Source of the DNA: Anaerolineae bacterium
Lineage (GTDB): Bacteria > Chloroflexota > Anaerolineae > Aggregatilineales > Aggregatilineaceae
NCBI GenBank assembly: GCA_018056405.1
Contig: JAGPFT010000055.1
Span: 1 to 6,672, forward strand
Length of the DNA stretch: 6,672 nucleotides
Direction of reading: 5' to 3'
The notes beneath the pieces were generated by a model that was not told where the DNA came from, did not search any database, and worked only from the letters and a program-made list of their open reading frames with translations. The position numbers and the translations under genes are program-made. This document shows, piece by piece, positions 1 through 3,943 of this stretch; position 1 is the stretch's first letter, and each line of letters opens with the position of its first letter.

Positions 1-865
1 AGCGCACCGGGCGCACCCCGCAGTAATCGTACAGGTTGCCGAGCTTGGCCGTGCGGTTGCTGGCCAGCAAATCCAACCACTGCGGCGTCATCGGCCAGCG
101 ACGCACCACCCGCGTCACCATGCGGTTCAGCGTCCGCAGCAGGTACGGCGGCACCGGCACGATGATGCGCCGCGCGCCAGAGACACGCATCACCGTGCGG
201 ATCATCTCGTTGTAGCTCACATACTCCGCCCCGCCGATCTCGATGGTGGCGTCCACCAGGTCAATGCGCTCCAGCGTATTAACCAGTGCCGAGACCAGAT
301 CGCCGACGTACAGCGGGTGCAGCAGGCTCTCCCCCTTGCCTGGCTGGAAGAAGAACAGCGGGTTGGAGCGCAGCAGCATGGCGATGCCGTTGACGAAGCG
401 ATCTTCCGGGCCGAAGAGGACCCCGCAGCGCATGATCGTATAGGCAATACCGCTGTTGCGTACCAGAGTTTCCACCTGCCCCTTGACGCCCAGCAACTCA
501 TAAGCCGACGACGGCTCCGCACCAAGCTGGCTCAGGGTGATCAAGCGTCCAATGCGCGCTGAACGGGCGGCGACGATCAGGTGCTGCGTGCCCTCGATGT
601 CCACCCGCTGCAAATCGCGGCGGGTGCCCCACCACTGGGCGCTGGCCAGGTGAATGACTGTGTGCACGCCCTGCATGGCGCGGTAGAGGGTCTGCGCATC
701 GTCCAGCCGCCCGGCCACGACTTCCACTTCCAGGGGCCAGTCCAGGCGGGGCGGTCGCGCCCCGCGCGCTGGCAGCACGTAGGCGCGCACGGGCAGCCCT
801 TCCGCGTGCAAGCGCGGTACAAGCTGCCGGCCCACCAGCCCGGATGCCCCGGTCACCAGGATCAT
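1..865 (-). CDS. Atypical short-chain dehydrogenase / NAD(P)-binding epimerase-like protein, 3' end cut by the window edge
   Basis: I translated 288 codons without a stop from ATG 865-863 to the left edge. The N terminus carries a Rossmann dinucleotide-binding motif TGASGLVG (residues 5-12), followed by a VIHLAS strand (70-75) as in extended/atypical SDRs. Y122 and K128 lie in AYELLGVK, so the spacing is not the classical YxxxK; relaxed active sites are common in the NDUFA9/NmrA-like branch. Other family-like segments are YTIMRCGVLFGPED (142-155) and LHPLYVGDLVSAL (182-194). Relatives are roughly 290-310 residues, and the ending CGVRPVR resembles their C-terminal part, so probably only a few to a few tens of residues are missing. 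It is presumably cytosolic, binding NAD(P)(H); in this family roles range from redox enzyme to quinone or sugar-nucleotide metabolism to redox-sensing scaffold, and the substrate cannot be read here. The start is backed by a GGAGG 11 bases upstream and a strong promoter. It is separated from the next minus-strand gene by about 860 bases of repeats, so it is not in an operon with it. Confidence 0.88.
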   Translation of the reverse strand, partial: MILVTGASGLVGRQLVPRLHAEGLPVRAYVLPARGARPPRLDWPLEVEVVAGRLDDAQTLYRAMQGVHTVIHLASAQWWGTRRDLQRVDIEGTQHLIVAARSARIGRLITLSQLGAEPSSAYELLGVKGQVETLVRNSGIAYTIMRCGVLFGPEDRFVNGIAMLLRSNPLFFFQPGKGESLLHPLYVGDLVSALVNTLERIDLVDATIEIGGAEYVSYNEMIRTVMRVSGARRIIVPVPPYLLRTLNRMVTRVVRRWPMTPQWLDLLASNRTAKLGNLYDYCGVRPVR

Positions 866-876
866 AATCGCCCTTG

Positions 877-881
877 CCTCC
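877..881 (-). promoter_or_regulatory. Ribosome binding site of the SDR gene
   Basis: GGAGG on the minus strand, 11 bases before ATG 865. It sits only a few bases downstream of the expected transcription start, so the 5' leader would be very short (about 18 bases). Confidence 0.7.
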
Positions 882-889
882 GCCGCGCG

Positions 890-917
890 ATTATATATCA
901 CGCCGCTGGCGTGCCAA
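890..917 (-). promoter_or_regulatory. Sigma70-type promoter of the SDR gene
   Basis: On the minus strand, TTGGCA (917-912, 5 of 6 to TTGACA) is followed after 16 bases by TATAAT (895-890, 6 of 6). The predicted start is near 883. The AT-rich patch is isolated in very GC-rich DNA, which makes a chance match less likely. The spacer contains a small inverted repeat CGCC-GCT-GGCG (901-911), and another, CCCGC-N5-GCGGG (920-934), lies just upstream of the -35; either could be an operator, but they are short for GC-rich sequence. Confidence 0.65.
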
Positions 918-953
918 GCCCCGCCGTCAGCGGGCGCGTGCAAAACCTGTCAG

Positions 954-980
954 GTAGGGGCGCTGCTCCGCAGCGCCCTG
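954..980. repeat. Short hairpin resembling the GTAGGGGCG palindrome family
   Basis: The segment folds as a GGCGCTGC stem with TCC loop and GCAGCGCC, with GTAGGG outside pairing imperfectly with CCTGG. Its outer GTAGGGG echoes the near-palindrome at 1231-1258 and the GTAGGGG stretches just before the head modules at 3339 and 3613. It abuts repeat copy A. Confidence 0.5.
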
Positions 981-985
981 GTTGA

Positions 986-1078
986 CCTCACCCCCGCTCG
1001 GCGCTGGCGCGCCTCGCCTCCCCCTCTCCGTAAACGGAGAGGGGGAAAGGCCGAGCGTAGCGAGGCCAGGGGGTGAGG
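986..1078 (-). repeat. 93-base palindromic repeat, copy A (inverted relative to D-G)
   Basis: The outer arms are CCTCACCCCC and GGGGGTGAGG. The centre is a perfect stem CCCCCTCTCCG / CGGAGAGGGGG with loop TAAA. Read on the minus strand it matches copy D almost base for base, and it is exactly the same length. The head module follows it in the matching inverted orientation, so the composite unit inserted or inverted as a whole. Confidence 0.9.
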
Positions 1079-1117
1079 TTGATCGGTCGCCCTCTCAATG
1101 CTTCTCACGCTGCTGTC
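1079..1117 (-). repeat. Head module (39 bases), inverted, attached to copy A
   Basis: Reverse complement of the segment that begins GACAGCAGCGTGAGAAGC and ends GACCGATCAA, and that precedes copies E, F and G. Its position on the minus strand relative to hairpin A is the same (directly abutting, no gap). Confidence 0.9.
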
Positions 1118-1230
1118 TGGCCCTGAACTCCTTGTGGGGGAGGGGTTGGGGGTGAGGGAAAAGACTTTTCAAATGGTCTCTGAGTCTACTCCCCCCTCCC
1201 CGCCAGCGATGCTATTGGCGAAATGATCTC
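1118..1230. other. Gene-free stretch, no firm features
   Basis: Begins with CCCTGAACTCC-TGTGGG (about 1121-1138), a relative of the end of the tail module at 3756-3820 and 6569-6633. A G-rich run (GGGGGAGGGGTTGGGGGTGAGGG) spread over 1135-1157 follows, then unassigned sequence with an imperfect CGCCA/TGGCG inverted pair (about 1201-1220). I see no coding potential. Confidence 0.5.
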
Positions 1231-1258
1231 GTAGGAGGGTATTGCAATACACCCCTAC
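1231..1258. repeat. 28-base near-perfect palindrome centred on TTGCAA
   Basis: GTAGG-A-G-G-G-TATTG pairs with CAATA-C-A-CCCCTAC: 12 of 14 positions are complementary around the TATTGCAATA centre. The shape resembles the GTAGGGGCG...CGCCCCTAC palindromes that are dispersed in several Chloroflexota and cyanobacterial genomes (from memory, not searched). It directly abuts the left terminal inverted repeat at 1259. Confidence 0.7.
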
Positions 1259-1277
1259 GGGCGCAGCAGAGTGTCAC

Positions 1278-1415
1278 ACGATGGAGAGTCATGCTACGAA
1301 ATCCGGCCATAAGGTTTTACTCCCTGGCGGTGACGACACCTGGAACTGCTCATCACCCTTGTCTCGGAACGTGACCAGACGGGCGCTCATGTCCGCGCCA
1401 GAAGCCGTTTGAAAG
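1278..1415. other. Gene-free interior of the 319-base element
   Basis: This stretch is less C/G-skewed than the hairpin repeats. I found no open frame, RNA gene or repeat shared with the rest of the window. Confidence 0.4.
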
Positions 1416-1512
1416 CCTCACCCCCCGGCCCCCTCTCCACGTAGTGGAGAGGGGGCGTCATGGTGTGGTTAAGTCCCCTCTCCGCGTGTGGAGAGGGGAT
1501 GGAGGGGTGAGG
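1416..1512. repeat. Palindromic repeat, divergent copy B (two internal hairpins)
   Basis: Outer arms CCTCACCCC and GGGGTGAGG enclose two separate stems: CCCCCTCTCCAC-GTA-GTGGAGAGGGGG (1431-1457, perfect 12 pairs) and TCCCCTCTCCGCG-TGTGGAGAGGGGA (about 1474-1500). It shares the ends and the CCCCTCTCC stem with the 93-base family, but the middle arms are replaced by a second hairpin. Confidence 0.8.
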
Positions 1513-1584
1513 TAAAGCCGCACGTCTGCCGTGTCGGGTTGGTATAACCCTACAGCGGGTGACACTCTGCTGCGCCCTGGTTGA

Positions 1585-1678
1585 CCTCACCCCCGGCCTC
1601 GCTGCGCTCGGCTTGCCCCCTCTCCAACATGGAGAGGGGGCAGCGAGGCCCGCGTCAGCGGGCCGAGCGGGGGTGAGG
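1585..1678 (+). repeat. Palindromic repeat, copy C (94 bases)
   Basis: Same architecture as copy D: outer arms CCTCACCCCC and GGGGGTGAGG, central stem CCCCCTCTCCA-ACA-TGGAGAGGGGG, and a 3' side arm that is a perfect hairpin GGCCCGC-GTCA-GCGGGCC. It lies about 45 bases beyond the stop of the hydrolase gene and could block or slow transcription leaving that gene, but there is no T-run, so it is not a canonical intrinsic terminator. Confidence 0.85.
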
Positions 1679-1723
1679 TCAGCAGAGCGCCCCTTGTCGA
1701 GGGTGCCAGGTTCATAGCACGCT

Positions 1724-2983
1724 CTAGTGGTAGCCGTGTTCCCAGAACCACTGATTGGTCGCCAGGATGTCGTCCCAGTGAGCGTCGAAGGTGCGATTGG
1801 TGCCGTCGCCGCCGAAGAACTGCTGGAACCAGTCCATCGCCGGCAGCAATCCTCCTAGCTGGCCTTCCAGCGCATGGTTGTCGCCCTCGTAGATCACAAG
1901 CTGGACTCGCTTGCCCGCCTGTTGCAGCCGCTCGGCCAGCGCGCGCGATTGCTGCGGCGAGACGATTGTGTCCGCCCCGCCGTGAAGCAGCAGCAGCGGC
2001 GTGTTGATCAGTTCCGGCCAGAATACCGCCGACCGCGCAACGAACTGATCGGGCGCTGTTTCAGGGTACGCGCCGACAGGCGAGAAAGCCACATAGGCGA
2101 CATCGGGATTGTCGTCGCGCCACATGAACAGGTCGGCCAGCCCGCCGACCGTCGCCGCGGCTTTGATCGCGTGCGTCCCGCGCAGCGTCTCTTCCTTGAG
2201 CACCATGTAGGTCACCATGCCGCCGCGCGAAGCGCCAAACATGCCGATCCGACCAGGATCCACGATGGGCATCTGCTGCACCAGCGCGATCAGGTTGAGG
2301 ACATCGTGCACGTCGCCAGACCCGAACGTCTCCGCGCCTTCGCTGCCCGCATTGCCGCGATATTGAGAGCCAACTGCCACGTAGCCCGCTTCGACCAGCG
2401 GGACCAGCTCGCGCCCGCTGAGCGCGCCCTGATCCCAGACCCCGCCCCGGTTGTAGATGATGGCGGGAAACGGGCCATCGCCAGAGGGGCGACCCAGGAA
2501 GCCCGCTACACGCAGGCCGTCGCTCCAATAGGTGATCCGGTAGTACTGCGAGTGGCCGGAGTCGTAGATTAGCTCCTGGCTGGCCAGCGTGCCGTTGGGC
2601 GGGATGGCCAGGTCGCCCCCGGCGGAAGCGTCTGGAGCCGCTTCGCCACCGGTCGGGGCCGCTCCGCTGACGATCTCGTTGCTTTCCGGCAGGCGCGCCA
2701 CCACTACGCCGGGCGCGTACTCCAGGTACGCCGCAGCGACCCAGCCCCGCCGAGCGCCATCTACGGTCTGGACTAACAACCAGGCTGAGTCTACGCTGCG
2801 GGCCTCAGCCAGCACGGCTGTGCTCGGCGGCAAGACAGTCAGCACCGGGTGGGTGCCGCCTGGCCCGGCGCGCAGGTTCAACTCGTAGACAGTCCAGGCA
2901 TCAGGGTTGGCCTGGGCGTGGGCGGGGATCATTCCCGTGAACGAAAGCAGACAGACAACCAGCAGCAGGGCATTTCGCGCCAT
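1724..2983 (-). CDS. Secreted SH3b-domain protein with an S9/alpha-beta hydrolase (peptidase or esterase) domain
   Basis: 419 residues. An N-terminal signal peptide (hydrophobic residues 5-20, likely cleavage after AHA at 21-23 or AQA at 23-25) points to export. Residues about 28-92 form a bacterial SH3 domain (LNLRAGPG at 36-43, GWVAAAYLEY at 80-89), usually a wall- or peptide-binding module. A linker rich in Ala, Gly and Pro (about 93-131) leads to an alpha/beta-hydrolase of prolyl-oligopeptidase/dienelactone-hydrolase type (about 135-392). The catalytic triad is readable: Ser252 in GASRGG, Asp338 in HGGAD, His370 in DNH. A Trp-rich tail (393-419, ending WFWEHGYH) is unassigned. The domain is likely an exopeptidase or esterase; substrate is unknown. 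The start is set by AAGGAG nine bases upstream. The gene is divergent from the M23 gene and isolated from its neighbours by repeats. Confidence 0.92.
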   Translation of the reverse strand: MARNALLLVVCLLSFTGMIPAHAQANPDAWTVYELNLRAGPGGTHPVLTVLPPSTAVLAEARSVDSAWLLVQTVDGARRGWVAAAYLEYAPGVVVARLPESNEIVSGAAPTGGEAAPDASAGGDLAIPPNGTLASQELIYDSGHSQYYRITYWSDGLRVAGFLGRPSGDGPFPAIIYNRGGVWDQGALSGRELVPLVEAGYVAVGSQYRGNAGSEGAETFGSGDVHDVLNLIALVQQMPIVDPGRIGMFGASRGGMVTYMVLKEETLRGTHAIKAAATVGGLADLFMWRDDNPDVAYVAFSPVGAYPETAPDQFVARSAVFWPELINTPLLLLHGGADTIVSPQQSRALAERLQQAGKRVQLVIYEGDNHALEGQLGGLLPAMDWFQQFFGGDGTNRTFDAHWDDILATNQWFWEHGYH

Positions 2984-2992
2984 GTCGGAGCG

Positions 2993-2998
2993 CTCCTT
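2993..2998 (-). promoter_or_regulatory. Ribosome binding site of the hydrolase gene
   Basis: AAGGAG on the minus strand, nine bases before ATG 2983. It overlaps a perfect 10-base palindrome GGAGCGCTCC (2987-2996), which can form only a short 3-pair hairpin. Confidence 0.7.
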
Positions 2999-3025
2999 AT
3001 GAGCATGGCAGGCAATCTACTTCTC

Positions 3026-3053
3026 ACTTTACACCATGTGCTGCGCAAGGCAA
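3026..3053 (-). promoter_or_regulatory. Weak candidate promoter of the hydrolase gene
   Basis: Minus strand TTGCCT (3053-3048, 4 of 6) with 16 bases to TAAAGT (3031-3026, 4 of 6). Placement is suitable, with a leader of about 35 bases, but the match is modest. Confidence 0.3.
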
Positions 3054-3111
3054 AGAAGGAAAGGGGTGCGTGCAAAGGTTGTCAGCCATTCGTTTGGTGT
3101 GGAAGCATGGA

Positions 3112-3204
3112 CCTCACCCCCTGGCCTCGCTACGCTCGGCCTTTCCCCCTCTCCGTTTACGGAGAGGGGGAGGCGAGGCGCGCCAGCGCCGAGCGGGGGT
3201 GAGG
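3112..3204 (+). repeat. 93-base palindromic repeat, copy D
   Basis: Reference copy: outer arms CCTCACCCCC and GGGGGTGAGG, 5' side arm GGCCTCGCTACGCTCGGCC, central stem CCCCCTCTCCG-TTTA-CGGAGAGGGGG, 3' side arm with GCGC-CA-GCGC. Unlike E, F and G it has no head module upstream; 2999-3111 before it is unique sequence. Confidence 0.9.
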
Positions 3205-3347
3205 TCTGTATTTCGGCGGAAGGCCCCTCCCCCTGGCCCCCTCCCCGGCAGAGCCAGGGAGGGGGAAAGCGCCGTGCCAGCGATCCAAGTCCCCCTCTCT
3301 AGCTCGGCTGGAGAGGGGGATTGAGGGGGAGAGGCCTGTAGGGGACG
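3205..3347 (+). repeat. Second module of unit 1 (two further hairpins)
   Basis: Contains a stem between CCCCTCCCCCTGGC (3224-3237) and GCCAGGGAGGGGG (3253-3265), and a second, nearly perfect stem CCCCCTCTCTAGC-TCG-GCTGGAGAGGGGG (3291-3319, one G-T pair). It ends with CTGTAGGGG before the head module. Confidence 0.85.
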
Positions 3348-3386
3348 GACAGCAGCGTGAGAAGCATTGAGAGGGCGACCGATCAA
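3348..3386 (+). repeat. Head module preceding copy E
   Basis: 39 bases beginning GACAGCAGCGTGAGAAGC and ending GACCGATCAA, directly abutting hairpin E. Identical to the head before copy G. Confidence 0.9.
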
Positions 3387-3479
3387 CCTCACCCCCTGGC
3401 CTCGCTACGCTTGGCCTTTCTCCCTCTCCGTTTACGGAGAGGGGGAGGCGAGGCGCGCCAGCGCCGAGCGGGGGTGAGG
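3387..3479 (+). repeat. 93-base palindromic repeat, copy E
   Basis: Differs from copy D at two positions in the 5' half: ACGCTTGG instead of ACGCTCGG in the side arm, and TTTCTCCCTC instead of TTTCCCCCTC in the 5' strand of the central stem, which breaks one pair there. Confidence 0.9.
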
Positions 3480-3621
3480 TCTGTATTTCGGCAGAAGGCC
3501 CCTCCCCCTGGCCCCCTCTCCGGCAGAGCCAGGGAGGGGGAAAGCGCCGTGCCAGCGATCCAAGTCCCCCTCTCTAGCTCGGCTGGAGAGGGGGATTGAG
3601 GGGGAGAGGCCTGTAGGGGCG
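3480..3621 (+). repeat. Second module of unit 2
   Basis: Near-identical copy of 3205-3347, one base shorter. Both hairpins are retained at 3499-3540 and 3566-3594. Confidence 0.85.
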
Positions 3622-3660
3622 AACAGCAGCGTGAGAAGCATTGAGAGGGCGACCGATCAA
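3622..3660 (+). repeat. Head module preceding copy F
   Basis: Same 39-base module with the first base changed (AACAGCAGCG). It closes unit 2 and opens the 199-base head-hairpin-tail block that recurs at 6435-6633. Confidence 0.9.
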
Positions 3661-3753
3661 CTTCACCCCCTGGCCTCGCTATGCTCGGCCTTTCCCCCTC
3701 TCCGTTTACGGAGAGGGGGAAGCGAGGCGCGCCAGCGCCGAGCGGGGGTGAGG
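3661..3753 (+). repeat. 93-base palindromic repeat, copy F
   Basis: Outer arm begins CTTCACCCCC, a C-to-T change that allows only a G-T pair. The central stem with loop TTTA is intact. It is followed by the tail module rather than the second module found after D and E. Confidence 0.9.
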
Positions 3754-3755
3754 TC

Positions 3756-3820
3756 AAGTGAAGACATGCCCCAGACTGTCAGCCGATCTCAATGCCTGTC
3801 CGCCCTGAACTCCGTGTGGG
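3756..3820 (+). repeat. Tail module after copy F
   Basis: 65 bases beginning AAGTGAAGACATGCCCCAGA and ending CTCCGTGTGGG; matches 6569-6633 with about six differences and no indels. After 3820 the similarity to the G block stops. Confidence 0.85.
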
Positions 3821-3850
3821 CGTGGGCTGTGCCAGCGGCACGCCAGGCCA

Positions 3851-3879
3851 TTGCGCGGTCACAAGATTTCCCTTAGTAT
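3851..3879 (+). promoter_or_regulatory. Candidate promoter of the M23/FW protein gene
   Basis: TTGCGC (3851-3856, 3 of 6) and TAGTAT (3874-3879, 4 of 6) with 17-base spacing, in a small AT-richer patch between the repeat array and the gene. The predicted start near 3886 gives a leader of about 58 bases. Plausible location but a weak match. Confidence 0.35.
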
Positions 3880-3929
3880 CAGATCATACGACGTGTTCCT
3901 GCATGCCTAGCGGCCAGGTCTGTGTGGGC

Positions 3930-3935
3930 AAGGAG
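3930..3935 (+). promoter_or_regulatory. Ribosome binding site fixing the start of the M23/FW gene
   Basis: AAGGAG eight bases before ATG 3944. The in-frame TAG at 3908-3910 with no ATG or GTG between it and 3944 excludes an N-terminal extension, so the missing signal peptide is not a start-calling artefact. Confidence 0.8.
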
Positions 3936-3943
3936 TCGCTGCC

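Larger units (their letters stand above)
1259..1577. mobile_element. Possible non-autonomous element (319 bases) bounded by a perfect 19-base inverted repeat
   Basis: GGGCGCAGCAGAGTGTCAC at 1259-1277 is exactly complementary to 1559-1577. The match continues inward imperfectly for about 8 bases (CG.TG pattern), and no further outward. The interior contains repeat copy B and otherwise unassigned DNA with no convincing ORF. Perfect terminal inverted repeats on a short non-coding segment suggest a MITE-like element or a remnant of an insertion sequence. I see no target-site duplication in the immediate flanks, so mobility is inferred only from the ends. Confidence 0.45.
3112..3660 (+). repeat. 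Tandem duplication: two units of 275 and 274 bases
   Basis: Unit 1 (3112-3386) and unit 2 (3387-3660) each hold hairpin, second module and head in that order. By hand comparison they differ at only a handful of positions (for example CGGCGGAAG/CGGCAGAAG, CTCCCCGG/CTCTCCGG, ACGCTCGG/ACGCTTGG, and a one-base indel near GGGGACGGAC/GGGGCGAAC), about 97-98% identity. A third hairpin, F, follows in register but carries a different tail. This indicates recent unequal recombination or replication slippage. Confidence 0.9.

Noticed and set aside
986..1078. Structured small RNA gene
   Set aside because: The element folds well, but its many copies in both orientations, symmetric arms and absence of an adjacent promoter fit a DNA repeat better than an expressed RNA.
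1249..1587. Target-site duplication around the 319-base inverted-repeat element
   Set aside because: The bases outside the two ends (CCCTAC on the left, TGGTTG on the right) do not form a direct repeat.
1585..1678. Intrinsic terminator of the hydrolase gene (copy C), and likewise copy G (6474-6566) for the M23/FW gene
   Set aside because: The hairpins are strong but no T-run follows in the direction of transcription, and the same element occurs between divergent genes, so it is better described as a repeat.
1874..2572. 232-codon open frame on the plus strand opposite the hydrolase gene
   Set aside because: It is a shadow of the hydrolase, which has a signal peptide, SH3b domain and catalytic triad. 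The antisense translation has no family features.
2987..2996. RNA switch hiding the hydrolase ribosome binding site (palindrome GGAGCGCTCC)
   Set aside because: The palindrome has no spacer, so an RNA hairpin would have only three base pairs; it is too short to claim regulation.
3112..3753. CRISPR array
   Set aside because: The repeats are long palindromic modules in tandem units of about 275 bases, without short identical repeats separated by unique spacers of uniform size, and there are no cas genes.
3036..3757. Several 80-120 codon open frames on both strands inside the repeat array
   Set aside because: They translate the palindromic repeats, giving the same Arg/Pro/Gly-rich peptides in every copy and on both strands, and have no ribosome binding sites.
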